A DNA stretch of 64,000 bases from assembly GCF_003590775.1 (NCBI RefSeq), contig NZ_QYUM01000003.1, positions 436,501 through 500,500 of the forward strand, given 5' to 3'. The notes under the pieces are model-generated. The model saw nothing but the letters and a program-made list of their open reading frames with translations. It did no database searches and had not been told where the DNA came from. This document shows, piece after piece, positions 19,705 to 30,309 of the stretch. The stretch comes from Sphingomonas cavernae (lineage in GTDB: Bacteria; Pseudomonadota; Alphaproteobacteria; Sphingomonadales; Sphingomonadaceae). Both the position numbers and the translations under genes were made by a program. The stretch's first letter is position 1; every line of letters begins with the position of its first letter.

Positions 19705-20947
19705 CGGACTGATCACTGCGCTCGATATCGGTTCGTGGAAGGTTTCCGCGCTGATCGCCGAGCGCAGCGAGGGCGGCGAGCTCAACGTGCTCGCCACTGG
19801 CCAGCGCGAGAGCCAGGGCGTCAAGCGCGGCTATATCGCCGACATGCCGTCGACCGAAAAGGCGGTGCGCGAGGCGGTCGAGCAGGCCGAACGGATCGCG
19901 GGCACCAACATCGAGGATGTCTGGGTCAGCTTTTCGGCGGGCGGACTGGTGAGCGACATCGCGTCGGTCGAGGTCGAGCTGGGCGGCCACCGGATCGAGC
20001 AGGAGGACATCAACGAACTGCTCGCCGCAGGGCGCAGCTCGATCGATCCCGATGGCCGGATGGTGCTGCACGCGCAGCCGACGCTCTACACGCTCGACGG
20101 CCTGCGCGGCGTGAAGAAGCCGCTGGGCCTTCATGCCGACCGGCTCGGCGTCGACATCCATGTCGTCGCCGCCGACGGCTCGCCTGTCCGCAACCTCGAT
20201 CTGTGCGTGCGGAGCGCGCATCTGGAAGTGAAGTCGATCGTCGCCTCGCCCGTTGCCACTGGCATGGCGTGCCTCAGCGATGAAGAGCGCGAGCTGGGCG
20301 TCGCGCTGGTCGAGCTGGGCGCGGGCGTGACCAACGTCTCATTGTTCGCGGGCGGGATGCTTGTCGGACTGACCTCGATTCCCTTCGGCGCCGCCGATAT
20401 CACCGACGACATCGCCTCGGCCTTCGGCACGCGGCGCAATCATGCCGAGCGGATGAAGTGCTTCTACGGCTCGGCGACCGCGACGCCGCGTGACAATCAC
20501 GACATGATCGAGGTCGCGCCGATCTCGGCCGATGACGACAGCAGCGAGAGCGCGCGGATCACGCGCGCGCAACTGATCGCGGTCATCCGCCAGCGCCTTG
20601 AACATCTGGTCGGCGAGATCGGCAAGGCTCTGAACGAGCTTGGTTTCACCGGGCCTGTCGGCCGGCAGGTGGTGCTGACGGGTGGCGGTGCGGAACTCAA
20701 AGGCATCGCCGATTACGCGCAGGGCGCGCTCGGTCGCGCTGTCCGGGTCGGTCGTCCGCGCGGGCTCAACGGCCTGCCCGACGCGCACAGCGGTCCGGGT
20801 TTCTGCACGCTTGCCGGGCTCGTCCAATATGCCGCGAGCAACCCGGCCGATCTTCGGACCATCGTGCCTGCCCACCAGATGGTCCATCGTGTCCAGGGTT
20901 CGGGGTTGATCGAGCGGCTGATGGCGGCATTTAAGGCGGGATATTGA
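19685..20947 (+). CDS. ftsA: Cell division protein FtsA
   Basis: Actin-like ATPase that tethers FtsZ to the inner membrane. The ATG at 19685 gives MAQARGDGLITALDIGSWKV, so the phosphate-1 motif DIGSWKV sits at about residues 14-20. It has 420 residues. Phosphate-2 and adenosine motifs follow (VELGAGVTNVSLF, VVLTGGGAELKG). The C terminus ends in an amphipathic helix (GLIERLMAAFKAGY) that matches the FtsA membrane-targeting sequence. It overlaps ftsQ by 20 bases. Confidence 0.95.
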   Translation: MAQARGDGLITALDIGSWKVSALIAERSEGGELNVLATGQRESQGVKRGYIADMPSTEKAVREAVEQAERIAGTNIEDVWVSFSAGGLVSDIASVEVELGGHRIEQEDINELLAAGRSSIDPDGRMVLHAQPTLYTLDGLRGVKKPLGLHADRLGVDIHVVAADGSPVRNLDLCVRSAHLEVKSIVASPVATGMACLSDEERELGVALVELGAGVTNVSLFAGGMLVGLTSIPFGAADITDDIASAFGTRRNHAERMKCFYGSATATPRDNHDMIEVAPISADDDSSESARITRAQLIAVIRQRLEHLVGEIGKALNELGFTGPVGRQVVLTGGGAELKGIADYAQGALGRAVRVGRPRGLNGLPDAHSGPGFCTLAGLVQYAASNPADLRTIVPAHQMVHRVQGSGLIERLMAAFKAGY

Positions 20948-21010
20948 TGGTTACTGGCCGTAAAAAAGTCAGAAGTTAAGAATTTTTGCTTGCGCGTTAA
21001 CTTTTTAGGT

Positions 21011-21023
21011 GATTCGGTGATTC
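21011..21023. promoter_or_regulatory. Two GANTC sites in the ftsA-ftsZ intergenic region
   Basis: GATTC occurs at 21011-21015 and again at 21019-21023, within the 140-base A/T-richer gap before ftsZ. GANTC is the target of the cell-cycle methyltransferase CcrM in most alphaproteobacteria, and in Caulobacter ftsZ transcription depends on CcrM/GcrA. The sites may mark a separate ftsZ promoter here. The regulators themselves are not in this window. Confidence 0.45.
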
Positions 21024-21087
21024 CAGTAGTGCACAAGTGTTCAGGGGCAACTGCTTCGCCCATGACGAAGCTTGGGGAGACAGTAAA

Positions 21088-22524
21088 ATGAGCATCGAAT
21101 TCATGCCGCCCGAAGTCGACGAACTTCGGCCGCGGATCAGTGTCATCGGCGTCGGCGGAGCGGGCGGCAACGCGATCGCGAACATGATGGCGAGCCAGGT
21201 CCAGGGGGTCGACTTCCTCGTGGCAAACACCGACGCGCAGGCGCTCAACGCCTCGCCCGCGGAACGTCGCATTCAACTCGGCCTCAAGATCACTCAAGGG
21301 TTGGGTGCGGGTTCGCGGCCCGAGATCGGTCGTGCAGCCGCTGAAGAAGCCGCCGAGCAGATCGAGCGCGCGCTTGACGGCGCGCACATGTGCTTCGTCG
21401 CGGCCGGCATGGGCGGCGGCACGGGTACGGGCGCTGCGCCTGTGATCGCGAAGGCGGCCAGGGATCGGGGGATCCTGACCGTCGGCGTCGTCACCAAGCC
21501 GTTCAGCTTCGAAGGCAACCGCCGGATGAAGTCCGCCGACGCGGGCATCGCCGAGCTGCAGAAGCATGTCGACACGCTTATCGTCATTCCCAACCAGAAC
21601 CTCTTCCTGATCGCCAATGCGAACACGACCTTCAAGGAAGCGTTCCAGATGGCCGATGAGGTGCTCCAGCAGGGCGTCCGCGGCATCACCGACCTGATGG
21701 TCATGCCCGGCCTGATCAACCTCGACTTCGCCGACGTCCGTTCGGTGATGGGCGAGATGGGCAAAGCGATGATGGGCACGGGCGAAGCCGAAGGCGACGG
21801 CCGTGCGATCGAAGCTGCGGAGAAGGCGATCGCCAACCCGCTGCTCGACGGCGTGAGCATGAAGGGCGCCAAGGGCGTCATCATCTCGATCACCGGCGGC
21901 GAGGACATGCGCCTGATGGAGGTCGACGAGGCCGCCAACCATATTCGTGAGCTGGTCGATCCCGACGCCAACATCATCTGGGGCTCGGCGTTCAACAACG
22001 ATCTCGAGGGCAAGATCCGCGTCTCGGTTGTGGCGACGGGCATCGAAGCCGAAGCGTCGGCTCAGCCCGAGCCCGCCCGCGTCTTCGCCTTCCCGACCGC
22101 GCGCCAGCCGGCGGCAGAGAAGGTCGAGGAAGTGAAGCCCGTGATCGAGGAAGCGCACGCGCCTGTGCTCGAAGCGCCCGAACCTGTCGAGGTCGAGGCC
22201 GAGGCTGTAAGCTTCGAGGATGATGCGGTTGTGGCTGAGGCCGACGAGCTGGTGCTCGACGCAGGTCGCATCGTTGACGAGCCGGTGGCGGAGGAGCCGC
22301 TCGATCTCAAGATCGAGGCGCCCGAGGAGCAGGCGAAACCCGAATGGCTGGGCGCCAGCGACGACGAGCAGCGCGCACCGCGCGTCTCGACGGGCGGTGG
22401 CACGCTGTTCGAGCGGATGTCGAACATCGCGCGCGGCGCGGCACGCCGGGACGAAGAGGACGCGAGCGGCAAGTCCGATCCGCTCGATATCCCGCGATTT
22501 CTGAACCGTCAGAACAACCAGTAA
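21088..22524 (+). CDS. ftsZ: Cell division GTPase FtsZ
   Basis: Tubulin-like GTPase that forms the Z ring. The start ATG at 21088 has a good GGGGAG ribosome site 8-14 bases upstream, preferred over the in-frame ATG at 21037. It has 478 residues. The GTPase domain shows [16 protein letters not shown] (about 18-33) and the tubulin signature [10 protein letters not shown] near residue 110. A Pro/Glu/Val-rich linker of about 150 residues follows. The C-terminal peptide [12 protein letters not shown] matches the conserved FtsA/anchor-binding tail. Confidence 0.96.
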   Translation: MSIEFMPPEVDELRPRISVIGVGGAGGNAIANMMASQVQGVDFLVANTDAQALNASPAERRIQLGLKITQGLGAGSRPEIGRAAAEEAAEQIERALDGAHMCFVAAGMGGGTGTGAAPVIAKAARDRGILTVGVVTKPFSFEGNRRMKSADAGIAELQKHVDTLIVIPNQNLFLIANANTTFKEAFQMADEVLQQGVRGITDLMVMPGLINLDFADVRSVMGEMGKAMMGTGEAEGDGRAIEAAEKAIANPLLDGVSMKGAKGVIISITGGEDMRLMEVDEAANHIRELVDPDANIIWGSAFNNDLEGKIRVSVVATGIEAEASAQPEPARVFAFPTARQPAAEKVEEVKPVIEEAHAPVLEAPEPVEVEAEAVSFEDDAVVAEADELVLDAGRIVDEPVAEEPLDLKIEAPEEQAKPEWLGASDDEQRAPRVSTGGGTLFERMSNIARGAARRDEEDASGKSDPLDIPRFLNRQNNQ

Positions 22525-22543
22525 CAGCATCTGGAAAATTGCG

Positions 22544-22580
22544 ACGGTGCCGCCGGCTCATCTCCGGTTGGCACCGTTTC
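22544..22580 (+). terminator. Hairpin after ftsZ, end of dcw cluster
   Basis: An 8-bp inverted repeat acggtgcc (22544-22551) and ggcaccgt (22570-22577), with additional pairing inside (gccgg / ccggt), lies 20 bases after the ftsZ stop. The trailing T-run is short, so termination efficiency is uncertain. Confidence 0.5.
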
Positions 22581-22641
22581 GCCGTTGTGGCGGCTTGCCA
22601 TTCACGCGCGCTTCATCGATCAAGCAGTGCATCGACCTGTC

Positions 22642-24459
22642 ATGACAATTGCCGTATCCCTCCCACGATGGCGCCTGCTCGCGGCGACCGCGCTGCTTTG
22701 GACATTGCCGCTCCCCGCCCTCGCGCAGGTAGGCGGGCCCGACGACCGAAATGCTGCCGGACGCGCGCTCAACGAGGCGCTCAACACGCTGGCTGCGGAC
22801 ACCCACAATGTGCGCGCGCTGATCGGTGCAGGCGATGCCGCGCTGACGCTCGACGATCCCAATGGCGCGATCGGCTTTTACGGGCGCGCCGATGAGATCG
22901 ACCCGCGCAACGGCCGGGTGAAGGCCGGGCTCGCGCGGGCGCTGCTGATGCTCGAAAGGCCGCGCGAGGCGCTCAAGCTGTTCGATCAGGCGACCAGCAT
23001 GGGCGTGTCCGAGATCGAGGTCGCGCGCGACCGCGGGCTCGCCTACGACCTGCGCGGCGACCAGAAGCACGCGCAGCGCGACTATGCGCTGGCGATGCGA
23101 CGCGGCGACGATCCCGAAGTGACGCGCCGCATGGCATTGTCGCTGGGGATTTCGGGCGATCGCGAAGCCGCGATCAAGACGCTCAATCCGCTGCTCTACA
23201 AGCAGGACAAGGCGGCGTGGCGCGCACGCGCGTTTATCCTGGCGATGAACGGCGATGTCGATGGCGCCAACGGCATTGCGCGGCAGGTCATGCCCGGCAA
23301 TCTCGCGCGTCCGATGGGCTATTTCTTCGCACGGCTGGGCGGGCTGTCGCCCGCACAAAAGGCGGCGGCGGTGCACTATGGCCAGATGCCCTCCGATGGC
23401 AGGTCCGATGGCTTGACCTATGCTCAGGCGGACGTGGCGGAACGGCAAGCCGGAACAGTCGATGGCGCTTTGATCCCCGCGGGCGCACCGCTCGGACCGG
23501 TTGTCTCCGACGCCGCGGTGAAGCCTTCGGCCAGGCCGTCCAAGGAGCCGCGCAGGCGCCCGGGCCGGAATGAGCCGCAGCAGCTCGCCTCGATTGCCGC
23601 GGCACAGACGTCGCCCGTCGTTTCGACCAACACCGCGCCACAACCGGCGCGCGTCGCGGCGGCGCTGCCCAGCCCGACCGCAACCACGATCGTGCCCCCG
23701 GTTCGCGCGCAGCAGAAACGTATCGGGGAGCGGCTCGACACACGCATAGGTCCACCGCCACCAAGGACGGAGCAGTCGCTGGCTTCCGCCAGTGCAAAGC
23801 CTGTGCTGGTGACGGGGATGACCGCACTGCCGCCGCCTTCTGGCGCCCCCCTGGTTACAAGTTCGGAAACGGTTGTGCCGGCGTATGCCGCCGCGGCCGT
23901 AACGGCGCCGACGCCTGTGGGTCCCGACTCGCGCCTTGGCAGCCAGCCATCGCCCGCGGTTCAAGCTCCACGGCCAACTGGTCCGACGCTGGCGGATATC
24001 ATCGGCAAGCTGGAACTCGAAGAAGCGGTGATCGTGCCTCCGCCCGTGCCGGCGCCGCGCAGGGCAGTGGCCGTCGAAGCGCCGCCCGCGCCCGGCGCCA
24101 AGGCTGTAGACCCGAAAAAACCCGAAACGAAGAAGCCAGAATCCAAAAAGCCAGATCCGAAAAAGGCGGCGAAGCCCGACCCCAAAAAGACCGAGCCCTC
24201 GCGCATCTGGGCACAGATCGCGACGGGCAGCGACAAGGCGGCACTTGGGCGCGATTATCAGAAGATGGTGAAGAAGGCACCTGCCGCATTCAAGGGCAAG
24301 TCCGCCTGGACCGCATCCTATCGCGCGTCGCGTCGTCTGCTTGTCGGCCCCTTCGACAGTCAGAAACAGGCGCAGGATTTCCTCGGCAAGGCCAAGGTGA
24401 CGGGTTTTGCCTGGACCAGCGCCGCCGGTGAAGCGGTCGAGAAGCTTCCGCTAAAATGA
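22642..24459 (+). CDS. Exported TPR and SPOR-domain protein
   Basis: A 605-residue protein with a signal peptide (residues about 1-30, ending LPALAQ), TPR-type repeats (about 35-230, [30 protein letters not shown]), a long Pro/Ala/Lys-rich linker, and a C-terminal SPOR domain (about 525-605: [20 protein letters not shown] ... [16 protein letters not shown]). SPOR domains bind denuded septal glycan, so a role in envelope constriction next to the dcw cluster is plausible. The start at 22642 was chosen because it gives a clean signal peptide. It is coupled to dgt by ATGA. Confidence 0.8.
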   Translation: MTIAVSLPRWRLLAATALLWTLPLPALAQVGGPDDRNAAGRALNEALNTLAADTHNVRALIGAGDAALTLDDPNGAIGFYGRADEIDPRNGRVKAGLARALLMLERPREALKLFDQATSMGVSEIEVARDRGLAYDLRGDQKHAQRDYALAMRRGDDPEVTRRMALSLGISGDREAAIKTLNPLLYKQDKAAWRARAFILAMNGDVDGANGIARQVMPGNLARPMGYFFARLGGLSPAQKAAAVHYGQMPSDGRSDGLTYAQADVAERQAGTVDGALIPAGAPLGPVVSDAAVKPSARPSKEPRRRPGRNEPQQLASIAAAQTSPVVSTNTAPQPARVAAALPSPTATTIVPPVRAQQKRIGERLDTRIGPPPPRTEQSLASASAKPVLVTGMTALPPPSGAPLVTSSETVVPAYAAAAVTAPTPVGPDSRLGSQPSPAVQAPRPTGPTLADIIGKLELEEAVIVPPPVPAPRRAVAVEAPPAPGAKAVDPKKPETKKPESKKPDPKKAAKPDPKKTEPSRIWAQIATGSDKAALGRDYQKMVKKAPAAFKGKSAWTASYRASRRLLVGPFDSQKQAQDFLGKAKVTGFAWTSAAGEAVEKLPLK

Positions 24460-25619
24460 CGCTGGCGCGCTATGCCAGCCATGCCGACCAAAGCCGCGGG
24501 CGGCTTCATGCCGAAGACGGCGGCGCCGCGCGGGGGCCTCGCGATGCCTTCCAGCGCGATCGCGACCGGATCATCCATTCGATCGCCTTTCGTCGGCTGC
24601 GCCATAAGACGCAGGTCTTCATGGCCCCCGATGGCGACCATTTCCGGGTACGGCTCACGCACAGCCTTGAAGTCGCGCAGATCGGGCGGACGATCGCGCG
24701 TGCTCTCGGGCTCAACGAGGATCTGACCGAAGCACTCTGCCTGGCGCACGACATCGGCCACCCGCCCTTTGGCCATGCGGGCGAAGACGCGCTGGAGGCC
24801 GCGATGCTCAAGGCGGGCGGGTTCGATCACAATGCGCAGACGCTGCGCACATTGATGAAGCTCGAGACGCCATATCCGCGCTGGGACGGGCTCAACCTGT
24901 CATGGGAAATGCTTGAGGGGCTTGCCAAGCATAACGGGCCGATCTTCGCGCCGGGCTGGGCGCTCGCGGAGGCCGATGCCCAGTTCCCGCTGGAGCTGCA
25001 GGGCTGGTCGTCGCTGGAAGCGCAGGTGGCGGCGCTTGCGGACGATATCGCCTATGACAATCACGACATCGACGACGGGGTGCGTGCAGGGCTGCTGACG
25101 CTCGATCAGTTGATGGAGGTGCCACTGGTCGCACAGGGCTGGACCGAGGTCACCGCACGCTGCGAGGGGACGAGCGCGGCACGGCTGCGCTCCGAACTCA
25201 TCCGCTCGCAGATCGGACTGATGGTCAACGATCTGCTCGCCGAGACGCGGCAACGTATCACCGGCGCGCGCATCGAAAGCGTCGATGATGTCCGCGCGGC
25301 GGGCCGCGCGCTAGTGGGTTTTTCGGACGCGATGCGCGACGCCGAGCGTGGGCTGAAGCGCTTCATGTACGCCAATCTCTATCATCACCCCAGCCAGCTC
25401 GCCGCCGCCGAATTCGCGCGGCGGATCGTGGCGGGCGTGTTTGCCGCCTATGCTGCCGATCCCGCGTTGTTGCCCGAGGGCTGGCGCGCGGCGCTGCCCG
25501 CAGACGAGCCCGGTCGCAGCCGCCATATCGCCGATTTCATCGCGGGGATGACCGACCGCTATGCGATTGCGCGCTATCGCGAACTGGTGGGACCGATCGA
25601 TCTGCCCGAAGGCTTCTGA
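24456..25619 (+). CDS. dgt: dGTPase-like HD-domain dNTP triphosphohydrolase
   Basis: A 387-residue HD-superfamily metalloenzyme that splits dNTPs to nucleoside and triphosphate. Metal-binding motif: [13 protein letters not shown] with His near residue 68, then [15 protein letters not shown] (HD pair near 98-99). The N-terminal [22 protein letters not shown] is the hallmark of the dGTPase type 2 family. The exact nucleotide preference cannot be read from the sequence. The start overlaps the preceding stop. Confidence 0.88.
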   Translation: MTLARYASHADQSRGRLHAEDGGAARGPRDAFQRDRDRIIHSIAFRRLRHKTQVFMAPDGDHFRVRLTHSLEVAQIGRTIARALGLNEDLTEALCLAHDIGHPPFGHAGEDALEAAMLKAGGFDHNAQTLRTLMKLETPYPRWDGLNLSWEMLEGLAKHNGPIFAPGWALAEADAQFPLELQGWSSLEAQVAALADDIAYDNHDIDDGVRAGLLTLDQLMEVPLVAQGWTEVTARCEGTSAARLRSELIRSQIGLMVNDLLAETRQRITGARIESVDDVRAAGRALVGFSDAMRDAERGLKRFMYANLYHHPSQLAAAEFARRIVAGVFAAYAADPALLPEGWRAALPADEPGRSRHIADFIAGMTDRYAIARYRELVGPIDLPEGF

Positions 25620-25659
25620 GATCCGCGGTATCCGCGGCGCTTGAAGAGGAGAGAGCGAC

Positions 25660-26127
25660 ATGAACTGGCTTTCGATCGCACAGCTTGTGGCGGCGCTCGG
25701 ATGCGCGCTGATCGCGGGCACCTTCTTTGCCTTTTCGACCTTCGTGATGCAGTCGCTGGCCAGCCGTCCGCCTGTCGAGGGCATGGCGGCGATGCAGGCG
25801 ATCAACCAGATCATCCTGCGCTCGGCCTTTCTGTCGGTCTTTCTCGGGACCGCGCTGCTCTGCGCGGCACTGGCGGTGTACGCGCTGATTGCGCGCGACG
25901 CGCACGCAACGCGTATCGTGGCGGCGTCGTTCTTCTACGTCGTAGGGACGTTAGGGGTGACGATGTGGGCCAATGTCCCGCGCAACAATGCACTGGACCG
26001 CGCGGACCCTGTCGCACGAGAAAGCGTCGGCCTGTGGCAGCGTTATGTGCGCGAATGGACCTTGTGGAACCACGTCCGAACCATCGCGGCCACCATCAGC
26101 ACCGCGCTTTTCATCGGGTGGCCTTGA
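25660..26127 (+). CDS. DUF1772 (anthrone oxygenase-like) membrane protein
   Basis: A 155-residue protein with four predicted membrane helices (about 5-27, 50-72, 83-103, 135-153). The motif FAFSTFVMQSL near residue 22 and NVPRNNALDR near 106 are typical of DUF1772. Members include fungal anthrone oxygenases, but bacterial ones are uncharacterised. GAGGAGAG at about 25647 provides the ribosome site. Confidence 0.75.
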   Translation: MNWLSIAQLVAALGCALIAGTFFAFSTFVMQSLASRPPVEGMAAMQAINQIILRSAFLSVFLGTALLCAALAVYALIARDAHATRIVAASFFYVVGTLGVTMWANVPRNNALDRADPVARESVGLWQRYVREWTLWNHVRTIAATISTALFIGWP

Positions 26128-26128
26128 A

Positions 26129-26171
26129 GCGGGCCCGCCCGCATCGTTGCGGACGAGCCCCTTTTATTTTG
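26129..26171. terminator. Bidirectional terminator candidate
   Basis: A GC-rich hairpin (gggcccgcccgca / tgcggacgagccc) is followed by cttttatttt at 26161-26170. It lies between two convergent genes. Confidence 0.6.
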
Positions 26172-26187
26172 ATCAGGCGCGGCGCGA

Positions 26188-26481
26188 TCAGCGAACGGCG
26201 AGCTGTTCGCCTGAATCGAAACGCTCGACCTCGCTCAGCTTGAACGAGACGGGCCTGCCGTCGGAAATGCCACTTACGCGATCGCCGTTCACGACGAGGC
26301 GGAAAGGCGAATTGCCGGGAAAGCGGTGGCCGGTGATGATCTTGCGTCCCGCGCTTTCCCTGGTCTTGTAGACATAGCTATAGCCGTCATGCTCGAAGCG
26401 CGTTGTGGCGGGCTCGCCGGCAATGGCAGGTACACCGGTCAGAACGGCGGCGGTTGCGGAAATGGTAAGCAGCATTCGCAT
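26188..26481 (-). CDS. Small secreted protein, unknown function
   Basis: A 97-residue protein with a signal peptide (MRMLLTISATAAVLTG ... AIAG), then a compact basic/aromatic domain (FEHDGYSYVYKTRES, NSPFRLVVNGDRVSG). The start at 26481 has GGGAG 7-12 bases upstream. The longer frame to 26574 lacks both this site and a signal peptide at its N terminus. I recognise no family. Confidence 0.65.
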   Translation of the reverse strand: MRMLLTISATAAVLTGVPAIAGEPATTRFEHDGYSYVYKTRESAGRKIITGHRFPGNSPFRLVVNGDRVSGISDGRPVSFKLSEVERFDSGEQLAVR

Positions 26482-26698
26482 GGTGGTTCTCCCTTGCTGA
26501 ATGCCGTTCAGGTCCCCCGAGGCTTTGCCTTCTCCTGAAAAGATGTTGCACTGCAATAAAATAGACAAACGCAAAGCGCGTTGCGGTGATTGCAGGAATG
26601 TAAATCGTGATCTCGGGGCGGACGCCGCTCTGCCCGCTTCAAATCGCGGTTCCGTTAAGCTACAGCGCCGCGTTCCCGCTTGTCATCGGAAAGCTAAC

Positions 26699-28426
26699 GT
26701 GACCCTTTACGCCCGTTTCGCCGCGCATATCGACGCGGTGCTCAACAGTCTTGTTGCCGCCGGAGAGCTGCCCGGGGATCTCGATCGCAGGAATGTGACG
26801 GTCGAGCCGCCACGCGACGCCTCACATGGGGATCTGGCGACCAACGCGGCGATGGTGCTGGCCAAGCCCGCGGCAACCAATCCGCGCGCACTGGCCGAGA
26901 AGATCGCGGCGGGCCTGGAGGCGATCGACGAGGTCGCCTCGGTCGAGGTCGCGGGACCGGGCTTCATCAACATGCGCCTGACCGACGACACCTGGCGTCG
27001 CGAGCTGTCGGCAATTGATGACGATGGCGCGAATTACGGCCGCTCGACGACCGGTACGGGCCACATCGTCAATGTCGAATATGTTTCGGCAAATCCTACC
27101 GGCCCGATGCATATGGGGCATTGCCGCGGCGCGGTGGTGGGCGATGCGCTCGCCTCGCTGCTTGAATATGCCGGGAACAAGGTGATCCGCGAATATTATG
27201 TCAACGACGCGGGCGGGCAGGTCGATGTGCTCGCGCGCTCGACGCATCTTCGCTACCGCGAAGCACTGGGCGAGGATATCGGCGCGATCCCCGAAGGGCT
27301 CTATCCGGGCGACTATCTGGTACCGGTGGGACAGGCGCTCGCGACCGAATTCGGCGACACATATGTCGGCGCACCCGAGAGCGACTGGCTCAAGCTGTTC
27401 CGGACGCGCGCCGTCGCCGCGATGCTCGAGATGATCAGGGCCGATCTCGCGCTGCTCGGCATCCATCACGATCTGTTCTCGTCCGAGGCCGAGCTTCAGG
27501 CCGCGGGCAAGCCCGAGGCCGCCGAAAAGTGGTTGCGCGAAAAGGGCTTCGTCTATGACGGCGTGCTCGATGCGCCCAAGGGGGAGACTCCCGAGGATTG
27601 GGAGCCCGTTGAGCTGCCGCTGTTCCGCGCGACGCAGTTCGGCGACGATCAGGACCGCCCGATCAAGAAATCCGACGGAAGCTGGACCTATTTCGGCGCC
27701 GACCTCGCCTATCATTTCCAGAAGGCGCAGTCGGCCGACCAGCTCATCGACATATGGGGCGCCGACCACGCCGGGACCGTCAAGCGCATCCAGGCCGCGG
27801 TCGCCGCGCTGACCGAGGGCAAGACGCGTTTCGACGTCAAGCTCGTTCAGATGGTGCGGCTGCTGCGTGCGGGCGAGCCCGTCAAGATGTCCAAGCGTTC
27901 GGGCAATTTCGTGACGCTGGCGGATGTCGTGAACGAGGTCGGCAAGGACGTCGTGCGCTTCACCATGCTGACGCGCAAGGCCGACGCGCAGATGGATTTC
28001 GATTTCGCCAAGGTGGTTGAGGCGTCGAAGGACAATCCCGTCTTCTATGTCCAATATGCACATGCGCGGATCCGCTCGGTGCACCGCAAGGCGGCCGAAG
28101 CGGGCATTGTGTGCGAGAGCGCCGATCTGTCGCTGCTCGATGCTGAAGAGCTCAAGGTGGTAAAACTGGCCGCCCAGTTCCCGCGCATTGTCGAAAGCGC
28201 CGCCGCGGCGCGCGAGCCGCACCGGATCGCCTTCTACCTGTTCGATCTGGCGGCCGCCTTTCACGCGCTGTGGAACATGGGCAATGACGCGCCCGAGCGC
28301 CGCTTCCTTGTGGTGAATGATCCGGCGACGACCTGCGCAAGGCTTTTCCTTGCCAACGCGATCGGGCAGATTGTCCGCAACGGGCTGGCGATCATGGGGG
28401 TAGCCGCCGTCGAGGAGATGCAGTGA
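26699..28426 (+). CDS. argS: Arginyl-tRNA synthetase
   Basis: Class I aminoacyl-tRNA synthetase that charges tRNA-Arg. The start is a GTG at 26699 ([15 protein letters not shown]) with GGAAAG upstream. It has 575 residues, normal for the family. The N-terminal tRNA-binding Add1 domain comes first. The HIGH-type motif is in [13 protein letters not shown] near residue 132. The C-terminal half has KMSKRSGN near 397, followed by the DALR anticodon-binding domain. It is coupled to the following SPOR gene. Confidence 0.94.
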   Translation: MTLYARFAAHIDAVLNSLVAAGELPGDLDRRNVTVEPPRDASHGDLATNAAMVLAKPAATNPRALAEKIAAGLEAIDEVASVEVAGPGFINMRLTDDTWRRELSAIDDDGANYGRSTTGTGHIVNVEYVSANPTGPMHMGHCRGAVVGDALASLLEYAGNKVIREYYVNDAGGQVDVLARSTHLRYREALGEDIGAIPEGLYPGDYLVPVGQALATEFGDTYVGAPESDWLKLFRTRAVAAMLEMIRADLALLGIHHDLFSSEAELQAAGKPEAAEKWLREKGFVYDGVLDAPKGETPEDWEPVELPLFRATQFGDDQDRPIKKSDGSWTYFGADLAYHFQKAQSADQLIDIWGADHAGTVKRIQAAVAALTEGKTRFDVKLVQMVRLLRAGEPVKMSKRSGNFVTLADVVNEVGKDVVRFTMLTRKADAQMDFDFAKVVEASKDNPVFYVQYAHARIRSVHRKAAEAGIVCESADLSLLDAEELKVVKLAAQFPRIVESAAAAREPHRIAFYLFDLAAAFHALWNMGNDAPERRFLVVNDPATTCARLFLANAIGQIVRNGLAIMGVAAVEEMQ

Positions 28427-29175
28427 TGAGCGATGCGCAGCGCGGGGGACTGGACCTTCGCGACGAGGACCGGTTGCCCTGGCTCGAGGCGGTCGAGGAT
28501 GTTGGCGCCGACCGTCCCGCAGTCTCCTCGATGAAGCTTGTGGGCGGCGTCGTCGCGGCGCTTGCGGCGCTGGGAATCGTGATCGCCGGCGCATCGTGGA
28601 TCAGCAATCGCGACAGCGGCACCGAGGGCGACGGTTCGCTGATCCAGGCGCCCGCGGGCAATTACAAGGTCAAGCCCGAAGCGCCCGGCGGGATGAAGGT
28701 CGAGGGGCAAGGCGACACCAGCTTTTCGACGAGCGAGGGCGCGGAAGCCACGGGCAAGATCGATACAAACGCGCTGCCCGAGGCCCCCGTCCAGGGACAG
28801 GTGGTCAAGACACCCGCGCAGCGCACCGAGCGTGCCGCCGCTCCGGTCGCAACGGTCAAGGTAGCCGACGGCGGCAAGCTGCCCGCGCCTTTGCCCGCCA
28901 GGTCCTCGATGCCGCTCCCCGTTGGCGTCGGCCCCGGAGGTTCGCTGATCCAGCTCGGCGCCTATGCCAATGAAGCCGTTGCCAATGCTGCGTGGACGCG
29001 GATGACCAAGCGTTTTCAGTTTCTGGCGGCGCTGCCCAAGTCGATCGTTCCGGTGAAGATTGGCGAAAACACGCTGTACCGCCTGCGCGCCAACGCAGGA
29101 TCGAGTGGACAGGCGGCCGAGCTTTGCGGCAAGCTGAAGGTGGCGGGGGAGAATTGTCTCATCGCGGCCAATTGA
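28426..29175 (+). CDS. SPOR-domain inner-membrane protein
   Basis: A 249-residue bitopic protein: cytoplasmic N terminus, one membrane helix (about 37-58), an Ala/Gly/Pro-rich periplasmic linker, and a C-terminal SPOR domain (about 170-249, GGSLIQLGAYANEAVANAAW ... LYRLRANAGSSGQAAELCGKL). The architecture matches FtsN/DedD-like septal proteins. The start is ATG at 28426 overlapping the argS stop, or the GTG one codon earlier. With nagZ downstream, the context is cell wall turnover. Confidence 0.8.
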   Translation: MSDAQRGGLDLRDEDRLPWLEAVEDVGADRPAVSSMKLVGGVVAALAALGIVIAGASWISNRDSGTEGDGSLIQAPAGNYKVKPEAPGGMKVEGQGDTSFSTSEGAEATGKIDTNALPEAPVQGQVVKTPAQRTERAAAPVATVKVADGGKLPAPLPARSSMPLPVGVGPGGSLIQLGAYANEAVANAAWTRMTKRFQFLAALPKSIVPVKIGENTLYRLRANAGSSGQAAELCGKLKVAGENCLIAAN

Positions 29176-29190
29176 CGGGATCACCCTCCC

Positions 29191-29277
29191 GTCACCCTGA
29201 ACTTGTTTCAGGGTCCATGCGACGCTTCCGCGACCGTCGGCGTTTTCGTATAGATGCTGAAACAAGTTCAGCATGAC
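29191..29277. repeat. Paired palindromic element, CCCTGAACTTG family
   Basis: Left arm 29191-29219 (gtcaccctgaacttgtttca...), right arm 29252-29277 (...gctgaaacaagttcagcatg). Each arm folds on itself: CCCTGAA/TTCAGGG on the left, GCTGAA/TTCAGC on the right. It lies between the SPOR gene and nagZ. The family recurs at 43043, 57177 and 63946. Confidence 0.9.
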
Positions 29278-29304
29278 GGCTGGTGAAAAGGTGGTGGCGT
29301 TTCA

Positions 29305-30309
29305 ATGAAGCCGGTGATTTTCGGGCTGTCGGGCGAGGTTCTGACCGACGACGAGCGCAGATTCTTCAAGGAAGCTGATCCCGCCGGCTATATCCTGTTC
29401 AAGCGCAACGTGGTTGATCGCGATCAGGTCAGGCGGCTTACCGACGATCTGCGATCAATCGCAGCGCGCGATGATCTCGCCATCCTGATCGACCAGGAAG
29501 GCGGCCGCGTTGCGCGGATGCAGTCACCGGTCTGGCCAAAATTTCCCGCGGGTGAGCCGTTTGGCGCGCTCTACGACAAGGCGCCCGCCTCGGCGATCGA
29601 GGCGGCGCGCGCCAATGCCGAGGCGATCGCGCTGACGCTCTCCGAGGTCGGGATCACCGTCGATTGCCTGCCGTTGCTCGACGTCCGCCAGCCGGGCGCG
29701 AGCGACGTGATTGGCGACCGGTCTTTTGGCAGCGATCCGATGCGCGTCGCGGCGCTTGGCCGCGCGGTGCTCGATGGCCTCAGGCGCGGCGGGTGCGTCG
29801 GCGTGGTCAAGCATATGCCGGGGCATGGCCGCGCGCTGGTCGACAGCCATCTGAAGCTGCCCGTGGTCGATGCGAGCGACGAGGAACTGGAAAGCGACAT
29901 CGCGCCGTTCCGCACATTGAAGGACGCGCCGATGGGGATGAGCGCGCACATCGTCTACAAGGCCTGGGATCCCGAGCGTCCGGCGACGCTCTCGCCGATC
30001 GTGATCGAGGAAATCATCCGCGGCCGCATCGGCTTCGACGGGCTGCTGATGACCGACGATATCGACATGAAGGCGCTTGTCGGGTCAGCGGGCGAAAAGG
30101 CCGCAGCTGCTGTGGCCGCGGGCTGTGACATCGCGCTCGATTGCTGGGGGCGGATGGACGAGATGGTCGACATCGCCAGTTCGCTGGGTGAAATCCGGCC
30201 TGAATCGCGCGCGCGGCTCGATCGCGCGATGGCGACAATCGCGGCGGAGCCCAAAGGCGATTTCGCAGCGCTGGTCGAGAAGCGTGATGCGCTTCTCGCC
30301 TATGCATGA
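29305..30309 (+). CDS. nagZ: Beta-N-acetylhexosaminidase NagZ
   Basis: GH3 cytoplasmic enzyme that removes GlcNAc from anhydro-muropeptides in cell wall recycling. It has 334 residues. The family signature VVKHMPGHGRALVDSH is at about 167-182 with the catalytic His-containing loop. The nucleophile lies in MTDDIDMKAL near residues 249-257. IDQEGGRVARM near 62 is also diagnostic. It overlaps scpA by four bases. Confidence 0.94.
   Translation: MKPVIFGLSGEVLTDDERRFFKEADPAGYILFKRNVVDRDQVRRLTDDLRSIAARDDLAILIDQEGGRVARMQSPVWPKFPAGEPFGALYDKAPASAIEAARANAEAIALTLSEVGITVDCLPLLDVRQPGASDVIGDRSFGSDPMRVAALGRAVLDGLRRGGCVGVVKHMPGHGRALVDSHLKLPVVDASDEELESDIAPFRTLKDAPMGMSAHIVYKAWDPERPATLSPIVIEEIIRGRIGFDGLLMTDDIDMKALVGSAGEKAAAAVAAGCDIALDCWGRMDEMVDIASSLGEIRPESRARLDRAMATIAAEPKGDFAALVEKRDALLAYA

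Noticed and set aside
20970-21010. CtrA binding site (TTAA-N7-TTAA) before ftsZ
   Set aside because: Two TTAA motifs are present, but the spacing is about 17 bases instead of seven.
20713-22530. 605-residue - strand frame opposite ftsA/ftsZ
   Set aside because: Shadow of ftsZ on the other strand, rich in Arg/His/Leu, with no conserved motif.
29191-29277. Palindromic element as a simple terminator for the SPOR gene
   Set aside because: The same family occurs in other contexts and in opposite orientation, and there is no T-run. It is better described as a dispersed repeat, though it may end transcripts secondarily.
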